Positions 35,493 through 44,903 are shown, counted from the stretch's first letter. The stretch: DNA of 64,000 nucleotides from Bacillota bacterium (GCA_023435225.1 JAEYRX010000012.1:1-64000); one strand, 5' to 3'. The notes: generated from the sequence alone by a model not told the origin. Numbers and translations are program-made.

Positions 35493-35762
35493 TTATTTTA
35501 CCCGTTTAATTTCGACTTGAACTTCCTTATCAAGTTCTTTGATCATTTGCATTAATTGTTTATGTTCTTGAGTATTGGAATCTTGAAATTGAGTTAGTTT
35601 TCCTTCTAACCTATCCATTCTTGATTCGAGTTTATCAACGCGCCCATTTAAAGAATTAAATCCGGTATCAACTTTGTCATTCAGAAGTTGCAAACCTTCC
35701 CCGAAAGTCCGGAACTGTGCCCGTAAATCCTCTAACAATACCGCTACTTTGTTATCATCCAT
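35493..35762 (-). CDS. Small coiled-coil protein
   Basis: 89 residues, almost entirely one heptad-repeat helix (LNDKVDTGFNSLNGRVDKLE, SRMDRLEGKLTQFQDSN) followed by a charged tail ending EVQVEIKRVK. Proteins of this form with repeated 'D..LNGRVDKLE' heptads are widespread small hypothetical proteins, usually trimeric coiled coils. ATG 35762 follows AAGGAG. There is no membrane segment. The coding assignment is supported by the ribosome-binding site and strict heptad spacing. It flanks the RHS debris and may be unrelated to it. Confidence 0.8.
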   Translation of the reverse strand: MDDNKVAVLLEDLRAQFRTFGEGLQLLNDKVDTGFNSLNGRVDKLESRMDRLEGKLTQFQDSNTQEHKQLMQMIKELDKEVQVEIKRVK

Positions 35763-36137
35763 AAAAAATTACTCCTTGAAGATTGACTTGGATATATTTT
35801 ATCATAAATTTAAAACTAGTACTAAAAAATGTTTCAAATTCTTGGCAGTAAATAGATTAAGGTGGTTATATGAATGTACAATTGGCTATAGATGGCAATA
35901 AGTTTGATTTGGAGAGGATATAAAATTGAATAAAGAAAAGGGCTTAATTTAAAAGTTAGGCTCATTTTAAGGGTTGATAAAAACGTTTTCCATATTTATT
36001 AATAATTTTTGATAAAAGACACAACAAACTAAGCACTTTTGTTTTTTACTTTGTATTAATTATCATCCAAAGAAAAGGAATTGGGGAAAATTTACAGAAT
36101 AATATAGGAGATAATATGAAACTAAGAGGTAATTCCC
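35763..36137. other. Divergent gap
   Basis: AT-rich. A 17-codon open frame at about 35870 (MNVQLAIDGNKFDLERI) without partners looks like a fragment. The sigma-H-like promoter of the next gene lies at 36074-36103. Nothing else is seen. Confidence 0.4.
36074..36103 (+). promoter_or_regulatory. Sigma-H-like promoter of the 36138 operon
   Basis: AAAGGAATT at 36074-36082, 11 bp, ACA, then GAATAAT at 36097-36103. All consensus positions of the sigma-H promoter are met. It is 35 bp from ATG 36138, a fitting distance. Confidence 0.7.
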
Positions 36138-36587
36138 ATGAGCAAAGATTTGGAACGGGAATTTATTTGGCGGCAAAAGGAATGCCGGTTGATTTATGAC
36201 CGGGCTTTGGCTGCACTTGGGCTCCCGGATGTTAAAAATTGGGTTCGGGATCGGGCCAGAGTATGGGCGGTGGATCAATATCAATCCGGTGGCAAACCGG
36301 ACTATGCAGCCTTTAAGATGTTAATCGAAAAACAAAGCCGGATGCAGTTTTCAAATAGATCTCTCTCAGAGAAAGAGAGGCAGCTTCTCCGGTATATGTA
36401 TTACGAAAATGCCGTTTTAGAAGAAGGGTTGCTTGGTTGGTATATTACCGGTTCAAGCGAGGGTAAACCATGGAGCTGCTCGGCTCATATTATCAAGGAA
36501 TTAGTTGAACGAGGGTTGATTTATATTTTTGGGAAAACTGTTTGTTTAACTGAAGAAGGTATTATGGCAGCGAAGAATTTTATATGA
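36138..36587 (+). CDS. Hypothetical protein with C-terminal winged-helix-like region
   Basis: 149 residues, not recognised. The first 60 residues are helical (RQKECRLIYDRALAALGL, RDRARVWAVDQYQSGGK). The C-terminal ~75 residues (SEKERQLLRYMYYENAVLEE, IIKELVERGLIYIFGKTVCL) have the helix-helix-strand-strand order of a winged helix. It could therefore be a small DNA-binding protein. RBS AGAGGTAA precedes ATG 36138. Its stop overlaps ATG 36584 (ATGA), and it shares a transcript with the DUF805 protein. The promoter matches sigma-H, so expression may rise at the onset of stationary phase or sporulation. Confidence 0.7.
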   Translation: MSKDLEREFIWRQKECRLIYDRALAALGLPDVKNWVRDRARVWAVDQYQSGGKPDYAAFKMLIEKQSRMQFSNRSLSEKERQLLRYMYYENAVLEEGLLGWYITGSSEGKPWSCSAHIIKELVERGLIYIFGKTVCLTEEGIMAAKNFI

Positions 36588-36598
36588 GGAGAATCAAA

Positions 36599-36970
36599 AT
36601 GAAAAATATTTTCTTAAAAGCAATAGATATTTTAACTAAAAAAAGGATTAACCGGCTTGAGTATTTGGTCTACAATATTGCTATTTATGCCGCAATTGCC
36701 ATAATTGTTTGGGCGCTTAAACTGACCGGTAATCAATTTATCAATAAATACATCATTCTAATTTTCCCACTGATTTGGATATATCTATTCGGTTCATTCT
36801 CTGTTAAACGCTTCCACGACCTTGGGGTTCCGGGATATTCAGCCTTTCTATTACTACTTCCGGTCTTTAATTTGTTTATTTTGTTTTCTTTGTTAACCAG
36901 GAAGGGTGATATAGGCTCGAATGATTATGGAAATGAATCCGACGGCGTTTTTAAAATGAAGGATTTTTGA
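36599..36970 (+). CDS. DUF805 family membrane protein
   Basis: 123 residues from ATG 36599, placed eight bases after AGGAG. ATG 36584, overlapping the preceding stop, is the alternative. The family marks are present: KKRINRLEYLVYN at the N-terminus, and VKRFHDLGVPGYSAF, the conserved DUF805 loop, between membrane helices. Three to four hydrophobic helices are seen. The biochemical function of DUF805 is unknown; members sit in the inner membrane and are common in bacterial stress operons. Confidence 0.82.
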   Translation: MKNIFLKAIDILTKKRINRLEYLVYNIAIYAAIAIIVWALKLTGNQFINKYIILIFPLIWIYLFGSFSVKRFHDLGVPGYSAFLLLLPVFNLFILFSLLTRKGDIGSNDYGNESDGVFKMKDF

Positions 36971-37122
36971 TTAGACGTGTCGATTACTCATAGTTTGTTA
37001 TTCAACTTTCGCACCACAAAAATGTCTTGCAGTAAAGTCATATCAATTAAAATTAATTTTTGAAAACATCGAAAGCTTCAACGATTTTTTCAAAAGTTGA
37101 TATCATACAGGAGGTTTGAATC

Positions 37123-37470
37123 ATGAAAGATTTCCCGGAATTCATGAAAAATCCTAAAAACCATATCAGCAACCAGGAACAGAATACCGAAGATATTGAC
37201 GGCTATTTTTACGAAGGCGCCGATGGGAGTCAAATGGCTTTCTGGACATGTTATTCCGATAGAGTTTCTAAAAAACACACTCATGAATTTGATGAATATC
37301 TGGTTTGTGTCAGCGGACAATATACGGCGGTTTTAAATGATAAAGAATACGTTCTAAATCCGGGGGATGAGTTATACATTCCAAAGGGGACCGAACAATG
37401 GGGCAAATGTATTGCCGGAACAAGAACTATTCATGCATTCGGCGGTAGACGGATAAAGAGCCGTAATTAA
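37123..37470 (+). CDS. Cupin domain protein
   Basis: 115 residues, a single small beta-barrel. The metal-site motif is KKHTHEFDEYLVCVSGQYT (His, His, Glu), and the second motif is LNPGDELYIPKGTEQWG with a Gln or Glu rather than His in the last metal position. This fits a cupin that binds a metal and a small ligand; the enzymatic role is not evident. RBS AGGAGG is six to eight bases before ATG 37123. It is a single-gene unit with a good terminator. Confidence 0.85.
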   Translation: MKDFPEFMKNPKNHISNQEQNTEDIDGYFYEGADGSQMAFWTCYSDRVSKKHTHEFDEYLVCVSGQYTAVLNDKEYVLNPGDELYIPKGTEQWGKCIAGTRTIHAFGGRRIKSRN

Positions 37471-37500
37471 TATCTCTAGGGTAAGAAATTCTTAAGAATG

Positions 37501-37526
37501 AAATCGGCTATTTAGGCCGATTTTTA
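37501..37526 (+). terminator. Rho-independent terminator after the cupin gene
   Basis: AAATCGGC and GCCGATTT form an 8-bp stem with a short loop and a T run (37521-37526). It lies 30 bp after the stop. Confidence 0.82.
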
Positions 37527-37727
37527 CACTTTGGTGAAACAAATTTTCTTTAGAATAAGTAATAAAGACGAAACTTCTTCCCACACTTCAAACTAGCGAG
37601 CATTTGGCTTAAAATACGGGTTAATCCAGAATATTCCGTGAAGATCAGCTATTTAATACCTAGACGCCCCAAATCTTGGGTTATATAATAGAATAAAATA
37701 CTATATCTGGTATTGGGGATGATTAAA

Positions 37728-38183
37728 ATGCATTGTCCTTTTTGTGGCCATTTTGACAGTAAAGTTATTGATTCACGCTCTTCCGATGAAGCTAACGCTA
37801 TCAGAAGAAGAAGGGAATGTCTGGCTTGTCAGAAGCGGTTTACCACTTATGAGCGAATTGAAGAGGTTCCATTGATTATTATTAAGAAAGACGGACGCCG
37901 GGAACCTTTTGACCGCCAGAAGGTTTTGAGCGGACTATTGCGGGCCTGTGAAAAAAGACCGGTTCCTTATGCTGAGTTGGAGCAGTTGGTTGATTCAGTG
38001 GAAAGGGAACTGCGCAACCGGATGGATCAGGAAGTTAAAAGCACCGATGTTGGGAAATTAGTGATTGAAAAGCTCAAAACTATTGATGAAGTAGCTTATG
38101 TCCGGTTTGCTTCGGTTTACCGCCAGTTTAAGGATAGAAACGACTGGATGCGTGAATTGGAGCAATTAAATAAGCTGAACTAA
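37728..38183 (+). CDS. nrdR: Ribonucleotide reductase repressor NrdR
   Basis: 151 residues. An N-terminal zinc ribbon (MHCPFCGHFDSKVIDSR and CLACQKRFTTYERIEE) is followed by an ATP-cone (IIIKKDGRREPFDRQKVLSG), which binds ATP or dATP and controls DNA binding. NrdR represses ribonucleotide reductase genes, and the anaerobic reductase lies directly downstream. ATG 37728, after GGGGATG, gives the usual start MHCPFCG; two upstream in-frame starts are poorer. I did not identify clear NrdR boxes. Confidence 0.95.
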   Translation: MHCPFCGHFDSKVIDSRSSDEANAIRRRRECLACQKRFTTYERIEEVPLIIIKKDGRREPFDRQKVLSGLLRACEKRPVPYAELEQLVDSVERELRNRMDQEVKSTDVGKLVIEKLKTIDEVAYVRFASVYRQFKDRNDWMRELEQLNKLN

Positions 38184-38291
38184 ATCATACGAATAAGTTT
38201 TCCCATCCCAAAAGCCGTATGGGAAAGTGTAAATAGCTGAATTTAGTTCAACTTATATAGAACAGAAAAATAACAAGATGGAGGAAGATTA

Positions 38292-40400
38292 ATGGCCAAA
38301 AACCCTATCGAGATTGGCGAAATGGAATTAAATGACGCATCAAAAGTTATTAACTTGCTTAACCGGAACTCTGATAAAACTTTTCGTTCAATCCGGAAGC
38401 GGGATGGGAGAATTGTCGAATTTAACTGCGACAAAATCGCCTCCGCCATTTTTAAAGCCGCTAAAGCTGTAGGCGGTGAGGATCAACAATTGGCGGATGA
38501 ATTGGCCCAGATCGTGATCCAATACTTACATAAACAACTTGGTTCCGGCATTCCATCGGTTGAAGAATTACAAGATGCGGTAGAAAAAGTGCTTATAGAA
38601 ACCGGGCACGCTAAAACCGCTAAAGCTTATATTCTTTACCGGGATCGCCGTACTCGTTTACGTGACTCCAAGTCGGAGCTGATGGATGTAGTTGAGGATA
38701 TTTTGGTGGAAACCAACCGGGAAAACGCTAATGTCAGTAATTCTCCATCCGCTAAAATGTTGCAGATTGCTTCAGCCGCCAGTAAAAAATATTATCTGTC
38801 GCGCTTAATCCCTGATGAGATGGCCCAGGCTCATATTGACGGAGATTATCATATTCATGACCTGGATTTTTACGCAAAAACATTGACTTGTATTCAGATT
38901 CCACTTGGGAAACTTTTGGAGAATGGTTTTAATAACGGTCATGGATTTATCCGGCCGCCCAAGCGTCCGGCGTCGGCAACGGCTTTGGCTGCCATTATTC
39001 TCCAGAGCTCCCAAAACGACATGCATGGTGGGCAGTCCTTTGCCTTTTTTGATCGGGATATGGCCAAATTTGTCGCCGGCGCTTCGGAGGATGAAGTTTA
39101 CCAGGCAATGGAGGCTCTGATTTATAATTTAAACTCCATGCACAGCCGGGCGGGCGCTCAAGTACCTTTCAGCAGTATCAATCTTGGCACCGATACTACA
39201 CCGGACGGACGGATGGTAACTAAAAATCTATTACTGGCTTATGAAAAAGGCTTAGGAAATGGCGAAACTCCGATTTTCCCCAATATCATTTTCAGGATAA
39301 AAAAAGGGAAAAACTTTGATCCGGGTGATCCAAACTATGATTTGTTTCAATTAGCGATGCGGGTGTCCGCTCAACGTTTAAATCCGACCTTTTCGTTTAT
39401 GGATAACAATTTTAACAGCCAATACGGTAGCGAAGTAGCTTATATGGGCTGCCGGACCAGAGTTATAGCCAATCGTCACGGAGAAGCTATTTCTGATGGG
39501 CGTGGTAACTTATCATTTACTACGATTAATCTTCCCCGGCTTGCCATAAAAGCCGGCGGAGATCTTGAAGTGTTTTTCCAGGAACTTGAGAAAATAATGA
39601 TATTGGCTGCCAGGCAGCTTTACCATCGTTACCGGATTCAATCCCGTTTGAAAGTTAAAGATATGCCGTTCTTAATGGGACAAGGATTATATAGGGATTC
39701 CGAAACATTGAAACCTAATGATCCAATTGCTCCGGTAATCAAACATGGAACATTGTCGATTGGTTTTATCGGGCTGGCTGAAGCCTTAACAGCTCTTACC
39801 GGTTCCCATCACGGCCAAGATAACCAGGCGCAACGGCTTGGTTTGGAAATTGTTAACTTTATGCGCAAAATGGTGGATGCTTTTGCTGAAGAATATGATT
39901 TAAACTATACCTTACTGGCTACTCCCGCCGAAGGGCTCTCCGGTCGCTTTGTAAGTATGGATCGTAGAAATTTTGGAGTAATCAGCGGTATTACTGATAA
40001 AGAATATTATTCAAATAGTTTTCATGTTCCGGTTAATTTTGAGATCTCTTCTTTTGAAAAAGTAATGATCGAAGGTCCGTATCATCAGTTGACTAATGCC
40101 GGACATATCAGCTATGTGGAGCTTAATTCTCCTCCTATTAACAATCTGGAAGCTTATGAAAAACTCTTACGGCAAATGGCTGCCTCCAATATGGGTTATG
40201 TAGGGATTAATTTTCCGATTGATGAATGTGTAGCCTGTTTTCACCGGGGAATCATTGATGATGAATGTCCTTCATGCGGTTCAACCAATATTCGTCGTAT
40301 CCGCCGGATTACCGGTTACTTATCTACTGTTGACCGGTTTAACGACGCTAAGCAGGCTGAATTAAAAGAACGAGTTAAACATAACAACGGTAATGTATGA
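38292..40400 (+). CDS. nrdD: Anaerobic ribonucleoside-triphosphate reductase
   Basis: 702 residues, class III reductase that makes deoxynucleotides without oxygen. An N-terminal ATP-cone (about 36-130, RSIRKRDGRIVEFNCDKIAS) gives allosteric control. The C-terminal zinc site has CVACFHRG and CPSCGS, and the glycyl radical is Gly675 in RRITGYLSTVDRF. GGAGGAAG precedes ATG 38292. The start of nrdG overlaps the stop by 8 bp, so reductase and activase are coupled. Regulation by NrdR is expected. Presence of class III only in this window fits an anaerobic life style. Confidence 0.97.
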   Translation: MAKNPIEIGEMELNDASKVINLLNRNSDKTFRSIRKRDGRIVEFNCDKIASAIFKAAKAVGGEDQQLADELAQIVIQYLHKQLGSGIPSVEELQDAVEKVLIETGHAKTAKAYILYRDRRTRLRDSKSELMDVVEDILVETNRENANVSNSPSAKMLQIASAASKKYYLSRLIPDEMAQAHIDGDYHIHDLDFYAKTLTCIQIPLGKLLENGFNNGHGFIRPPKRPASATALAAIILQSSQNDMHGGQSFAFFDRDMAKFVAGASEDEVYQAMEALIYNLNSMHSRAGAQVPFSSINLGTDTTPDGRMVTKNLLLAYEKGLGNGETPIFPNIIFRIKKGKNFDPGDPNYDLFQLAMRVSAQRLNPTFSFMDNNFNSQYGSEVAYMGCRTRVIANRHGEAISDGRGNLSFTTINLPRLAIKAGGDLEVFFQELEKIMILAARQLYHRYRIQSRLKVKDMPFLMGQGLYRDSETLKPNDPIAPVIKHGTLSIGFIGLAEALTALTGSHHGQDNQAQRLGLEIVNFMRKMVDAFAEEYDLNYTLLATPAEGLSGRFVSMDRRNFGVISGITDKEYYSNSFHVPVNFEISSFEKVMIEGPYHQLTNAGHISYVELNSPPINNLEAYEKLLRQMAASNMGYVGINFPIDECVACFHRGIIDDECPSCGSTNIRRIRRITGYLSTVDRFNDAKQAELKERVKHNNGNV

Positions 40401-40905
40401 ATTCACGATGAGGATTGCCGGGATAGCTTATGAAAGTGTTGTTGATGGGCCGGGTTTGCGGAATACGGTTTTTTTTCAAGGATGTCCGCATGCCTGTCCC
40501 GGTTGTCACAACCCGGAAACTTGGGATCCGGCGGCCGGCTTGGAATATTCGCTCCAGAATTTGCTGGCCGCTTTAAAATTAAATCCATTGATTTCCGGAG
40601 TTACTTTTAGCGGTGGAGAGCCTTTTCTGCAGGCGGAAGCAGCCGCTCAATTAGGGGAAATTATCAAGGCTCAAGGGTTAAATCTTTGGGTTTATACCGG
40701 TTATACCTGGGAATATTTATTACAAAGTAAAAATTCTAAGGGGTTTAATGCATTATTAAAAACTGCCGATGTATTAATTGATGGTCCTTTTATTGATGAA
40801 CACAAAAGCTTAAACTTGCCTTTTCGAGGTTCAGCTAATCAGAGAATAATTAGGGTCAAAGAAAGCGTTGCTGCAGGAACCATCGTAAGTTGGCGAATGG
40901 AATGA
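40393..40905 (+). CDS. nrdG: Anaerobic RNR activating enzyme
   Basis: 170 residues. This radical-SAM activase generates the glycyl radical on NrdD. The iron-sulfur motif CPHACPGC (CxxxCxxC, at about 31-38) is preceded by DGPGLRNTVFFQGC, and the SAM-binding GGE is seen in TFSGGEPFLQAEAA. ATG 40393 overlaps the end of nrdD. The next gene (pgeF) starts 8 bp after the stop, so the transcript may continue into the division cluster. Confidence 0.95.
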   Translation: MYEFTMRIAGIAYESVVDGPGLRNTVFFQGCPHACPGCHNPETWDPAAGLEYSLQNLLAALKLNPLISGVTFSGGEPFLQAEAAAQLGEIIKAQGLNLWVYTGYTWEYLLQSKNSKGFNALLKTADVLIDGPFIDEHKSLNLPFRGSANQRIIRVKESVAAGTIVSWRME

Positions 40906-40912
40906 GTATTTT

Positions 40913-41686
40913 ATGAGTTGGTACCTTGAGAATAAGAACGGTCTCAAAATATACCGTTGTAGTACTGTGAATGATTCCACTATAGTCCAGGCTTTTTCAA
41001 CCAGATCAACCGGGAACATGGGGCTGCATACCGGTGATATTGTTGAACAGGTAATTGCAAACCGGCGAACTTTTTTGAAAACGCTGGATTTGGATATAAA
41101 TAACCTGGTAGCAGCCGGACAGGTTCACGGGACGAAAATCAGGGTAATCACTGAAAGTCAGGTAGGTTTAGGGGCCTATTCTATTGAAAATGCTATTCCT
41201 GGTACTGATGCTTTAATAACTAATAAACGGGGACCGGTGCTCTCAATATATACAGCTGATTGTTTACCGGTTTTTCTATATGATCCTGTTACTCCAACTA
41301 TTGGAATTGTCCATGCTGGTTGGCGCGGTACTATAGCGCGAATAGTTGAGCTAACAGTTGGTAAAATGGTAAAAGAGTTTAATACTAACCCGGCAGAATG
41401 TCGGGTGGCGTTGGGGCCGGCTATTGGTCCGGATTGTTTTCGGGTTAATGAAGATGTCGCTAAGCAATTTCGGCTGGTAGATCCGGCAGTAGTCTACCAA
41501 GATAAATCAGGTTATCAGGTTGATTTGAATGTTTTTAATTGGAAATTATTGTTGAAATCAGGCATAAGGTCAGAGAACATTGATATGGCTGATATATGTA
41601 CCGTTTGTAATCGGGAAGATTTTTTTTCCTACCGGGCCGAAGATGGTACGATAGGAAGGATGATGGGAATAATTTCCTTAAAATAA
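40913..41686 (+). CDS. pgeF: Peptidoglycan editing factor PgeF (YfiH/YlmD family)
   Basis: 257 residues. The family, also known as multicopper polyphenol oxidase or YlmD, cleaves mis-incorporated or purine-nucleoside substrates depending on the study; a role in removing wrong residues from peptidoglycan precursors is established in E. coli. The metal-binding set is visible: AAGQVHGTKIR, YTADCLPVFLYD, and VHAGWRGTIARIV supply His, Cys and His. In Bacillus it is ylmD of the ylm division cluster, and here it also opens that cluster. ATG 40913 has no strong ribosome-binding site but follows nrdG closely. Confidence 0.93.
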   Translation: MSWYLENKNGLKIYRCSTVNDSTIVQAFSTRSTGNMGLHTGDIVEQVIANRRTFLKTLDLDINNLVAAGQVHGTKIRVITESQVGLGAYSIENAIPGTDALITNKRGPVLSIYTADCLPVFLYDPVTPTIGIVHAGWRGTIARIVELTVGKMVKEFNTNPAECRVALGPAIGPDCFRVNEDVAKQFRLVDPAVVYQDKSGYQVDLNVFNWKLLLKSGIRSENIDMADICTVCNREDFFSYRAEDGTIGRMMGIISLK

Positions 41687-41710
41687 TTATTATTGGCGGA
41701 GCGATTTTTT

Positions 41711-42889
41711 TTGGAATACGAATACTCTGAAAGTAAGAATAGAAAGCCTCCCCGTCGCAAAATCCGAATGGTCAGTTTTATAAAAATACTGGGTGGAATT
41801 TTGTTCTTGGTTATAGTTTTTGAAGCTTTTGAGATTTTAATTGGGAACCTTTCCACTAGGCATGTGGTTGCCCAATATGGTACTATTGAAAAAGGATTTT
41901 GGGCGGAGATACTTTTTTTAAGAAAAGAGACTCTTTTGACGGCTCCTTGCAACGGTCATTTAATAAGAAGGTACAATGATGGTACCCGGGTCCCTTCCGG
42001 AGAAATTGTTGCTATTGTTAATGAAATGACCTCAAGTAATTTGAAAACACCGGATGTTAACCTTCAGGCCCGGCTTAATAGATTGAACAATGAAATTCAA
42101 GAGTTACATACGGATTTAGCTAGAATCCAGAGTGAAATAACCAATAAAACAGAGAAATTAAAAAAAACTCGCCGTCACTCTCCGGCAGCTGATGTTTTAA
42201 CAGAAGATTTAACCATATTACAGCAGGAAAAGAAGCGATTTTTACGAAATATACTATCTAATCAAAATTTAGTACGGGATTTATTAAAAAAAGACAATGA
42301 TAATAAGAGTTCCGGATTAGTTACTATCGAAAATCCAGGATTTCTCTATTTCCAATATGATGGCTGGGAAAAAGAATTTGTCCCGGAGCGGTTTTTGGAA
42401 CTTTCTACGATTGATTTCCGGCGTAATTATTCACTGAAATCTTCGAGTGATCAGGTTCAGGCCGGTGAAATAGTCGGAAAATTAATCGACCCTTTTCATC
42501 AGATAGCGGTAATAATTATTGATACCCGGCAGACCGGTATTCCGGAACCCGGTGATATTTGGTGGTTTAAAATTGGTGATAATACTTTACATTTTACTAT
42601 AAGGGACCTTAGTCTTTTAACTAACGGTAAGACAATTGTCGCATTGGATGAAAGAGCAGTTCCTTTAGAGTTTTTACCGCATCGGAAAGTTAAGACTTTT
42701 GTAATTTATCATCGTCAATCAGGAATTTGTGTTCCACAGCAAGCCTTATTTAAAAAAGGTCATGATATGATAGTTAAGGTGGTAAAGGGGGATAGATACC
42801 GGGAAGAGAAAGTGACAGTATTAGAAACCGACGGTATGAAGGCTGTAATAGAAGGTATTGATTTTGGAACGACTATAATTTCTCGATAG
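41711..42889 (+). CDS. HlyD-like single-pass membrane protein in the division cluster
   Basis: 392 residues. A basic N-terminus (KNRKPPRRKIR), one membrane helix (about 22-42, FIKILGGILFLVIVFEAFEI), then an extracytoplasmic HlyD-like layout: a biotinyl-lipoyl-like hammerhead half (LLTAPCNGHLIRRYNDGTRV), a coiled coil (about 120-190), and a closing beta domain (VCVPQQALFKKG-like end). Such proteins occur next to ylmE/sepF in some Firmicutes, without a matching transporter, so a division or envelope role is inferred. TTG 41711 follows GGCGGAG and is preferred over TTG 41693. It sits between pgeF and the PhoH-like gene. Confidence 0.75.
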   Translation: MEYEYSESKNRKPPRRKIRMVSFIKILGGILFLVIVFEAFEILIGNLSTRHVVAQYGTIEKGFWAEILFLRKETLLTAPCNGHLIRRYNDGTRVPSGEIVAIVNEMTSSNLKTPDVNLQARLNRLNNEIQELHTDLARIQSEITNKTEKLKKTRRHSPAADVLTEDLTILQQEKKRFLRNILSNQNLVRDLLKKDNDNKSSGLVTIENPGFLYFQYDGWEKEFVPERFLELSTIDFRRNYSLKSSSDQVQAGEIVGKLIDPFHQIAVIIIDTRQTGIPEPGDIWWFKIGDNTLHFTIRDLSLLTNGKTIVALDERAVPLEFLPHRKVKTFVIYHRQSGICVPQQALFKKGHDMIVKVVKGDRYREEKVTVLETDGMKAVIEGIDFGTTIISR

Positions 42890-42900
42890 GGGGCCTTCAT

Positions 42901-44220
42901 TTGAAGAAGCTTTTTGTAATCGACACTAGTGTGTTGGTTCATGATCCCCAGGCTTTGAATGCTTTTGAAGATAATGATATTATAATTCCTATTGCAGTAG
43001 TGGAAGAGATTGATGGACATAAGAAGAGACAGGATGAGGTAGGAAGAAACGCCCGTTGGGTTTCAAATTTTCTTGATAAATTAAGAGCTTCCGGACATCT
43101 TGATATGGGAGTATCTTTGGGTGAGCATCATGGCACCATCCGAGTTGAACTTAATCATCAAGAAGTTGACAAACTGCCTCCCACTCTTGACCGGAGTAAA
43201 ATAGATAACCGAATCATCGCTGTTGCCTTGGCTTTAAAACAACAGGATTCACTTCCGGTTATTTTGGTAACCAAGGATATTAATATGCGTATTAAAGCTG
43301 ATGCCTTGGGAATAGCTGCTGAGGATTATGAAACTGATAAAATTCAAATTGAGGAAGTTTATACCGGTACCCGCATGTTAAAAGTAGAACCGGAAATAAT
43401 TGACCAGTTTTATGCCGGAAAAGAAGTCGTTTTAAAAGATGTTGAGTTATACCCTAATCAAATGGTTATTTTGGAAGACTCCATCGGTTCTTCAAAGAAG
43501 TCGGCTTTAGCCAGACATGTTTATGGGGGGAAATTAGCCCCAATGCGTTACGGTAATCAAGATCCCTTCGGGCTGAAAGCCCGAAGTAAAGAGCAGAAAT
43601 TTGCCTTAGAATTATTATTGGATGATGAGATCCGTTTAGTAACTTTAATTGGAAGAGCCGGAACCGGTAAGACCTTGTTGGCCTTAGCCGCCGGGTTGCA
43701 AAAAGTGGTTGAAGAATCAAGATACCGCCGTTTATCCGTATCCAGACCGGTTGTTCCTATGGGAAACGATCTGGGTTTCTTGCCGGGAGATATAAATGAA
43801 AAACTCCGTCCCTGGATGCAGCCGATCTATGATAACCTGGAATTTCTTTTCAGCAACCGGGACCGGAATGAGAAGATTGACCAATTGGTTAACAGTATGC
43901 AAGACTTAAATATTTTGGAAATGGAAGCTTTAACTTATATCAGAGGCCGAAGCATTCCCAATCAGTTTTTACTGGTGGATGAAGCTCAAAACCTTTCTCC
44001 ACATGAAATTAGAACTGTAATTACCAGAGTGGGAGAGGGAACTAAAATAGTTCTGACCGGTGATCCTTATCAGATCGATCATCCATACCTGGATTCGAAT
44101 AGTAATGGTTTAACTTTTGTAGTGGAAAAATTTAAAAATGAAAAAATTGCCGGGCATATTACTCTAACGAAAGGAGAACGCTCCGACCTGGCTGAGTTAG
44201 GCGCTAAACTTTTAGGGTAA
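42901..44220 (+). CDS. PIN-PhoH family ATPase/ribonuclease
   Basis: 439 residues. The N-terminal PIN domain (about 1-140) carries the acidic residues Asp8 (VIDTSVLVH), Glu36 (VVEEIDGH), Asp102 (DNRIIAVAL) and Asp126 (VTKDIN), so a nuclease site is complete. The C-terminal PhoH ATPase (about 225-435) has Walker A GRAGTGKT (251-258) and Walker B FLLVDEAQNLSP. This is the PhoH2/YlaK architecture, linked to RNA unwinding and cleavage. The start is TTG 42901. The TAATG overlap with the following YggS gene indicates co-translation. Confidence 0.92.
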   Translation: MKKLFVIDTSVLVHDPQALNAFEDNDIIIPIAVVEEIDGHKKRQDEVGRNARWVSNFLDKLRASGHLDMGVSLGEHHGTIRVELNHQEVDKLPPTLDRSKIDNRIIAVALALKQQDSLPVILVTKDINMRIKADALGIAAEDYETDKIQIEEVYTGTRMLKVEPEIIDQFYAGKEVVLKDVELYPNQMVILEDSIGSSKKSALARHVYGGKLAPMRYGNQDPFGLKARSKEQKFALELLLDDEIRLVTLIGRAGTGKTLLALAAGLQKVVEESRYRRLSVSRPVVPMGNDLGFLPGDINEKLRPWMQPIYDNLEFLFSNRDRNEKIDQLVNSMQDLNILEMEALTYIRGRSIPNQFLLVDEAQNLSPHEIRTVITRVGEGTKIVLTGDPYQIDHPYLDSNSNGLTFVVEKFKNEKIAGHITLTKGERSDLAELGAKLLG

Positions 44221-44903
44221 TGAGTATTGAAACCAATTTAGAATTAATCCGGAAACAAATCAAGTTTACGGCGGAAAAAGCCGGCCGTGATCCGGCGGCA
44301 ATCACTTTGGTTGCCGTTACTAAATATGTTGGTTATGAAGAAATCAATCAAGCTATTAAAGCCGGAATAACCGATATTGGCGAAAACCGGGTTCAAGACG
44401 CCATTGCCAAATTTCCTTTATTAGATGGCAAAGTTACCAAGCATCTGATAGGAACTTTGCAGACCAATAAAGTTAAAGCGGCGGTCGGTGAGTTTAACCT
44501 GATCCATTCCGTAGATCGGGTGGAATTGGCAGAAGCTTTGGCTAAAGAAGCTTCAAAGCAAGAACGTCAAGTTGAAATCCTAATTCAATTGAATATTTCC
44601 GGGGAGGTTACCAAACACGGGCTTAAACCGGATAACCTCCCGGATCTTATTGAAAAAATAAAAGGTTATCCTAATTTAATACCTAGCGGGTTAATGACAA
44701 TAGCTCCTATTTCGGAAGAACCTGAAAATGTGCGCCCGATTTTTCGTAGTTTAAGAGAGATCTTTGAAAAAACAGGGCTCAATCAGAGGTTAGGTTCCAG
44801 TTGGCGTTACCTTTCAATGGGTATGAGTCAGGATTACCAAATTGCAATAGAAGAAGGAGCTAATTTGGTCCGAATCGGCACTGCGATTTTTACCAGTAAA
44901 TGA
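44220..44903 (+). CDS. yggS: YggS family PLP-binding protein (PLP homeostasis)
   Basis: 227 residues, a TIM barrel that holds pyridoxal phosphate and balances its supply and amino-acid pools. The PLP lysine is in TLVAVTKYVGYEEI (about 34). GENRVQDAIAKF, HLIGTLQTNKVK and LSMGMSQDY, the phosphate-contact loop, are family marks. It corresponds to ylmE in Bacillus, next to sepF (ylmF). ATG 44220 overlaps the PhoH-like stop. Confidence 0.95.
   Translation: MSIETNLELIRKQIKFTAEKAGRDPAAITLVAVTKYVGYEEINQAIKAGITDIGENRVQDAIAKFPLLDGKVTKHLIGTLQTNKVKAAVGEFNLIHSVDRVELAEALAKEASKQERQVEILIQLNISGEVTKHGLKPDNLPDLIEKIKGYPNLIPSGLMTIAPISEEPENVRPIFRSLREIFEKTGLNQRLGSSWRYLSMGMSQDYQIAIEEGANLVRIGTAIFTSK

Noticed and set aside
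38205..38230. Shared string CCCAAAAGCCG at 38209 and 60476 as a regulatory motif
   Set aside because: Only about 11 bases match and the second copy lies inside a probable coding remnant; chance cannot be excluded.
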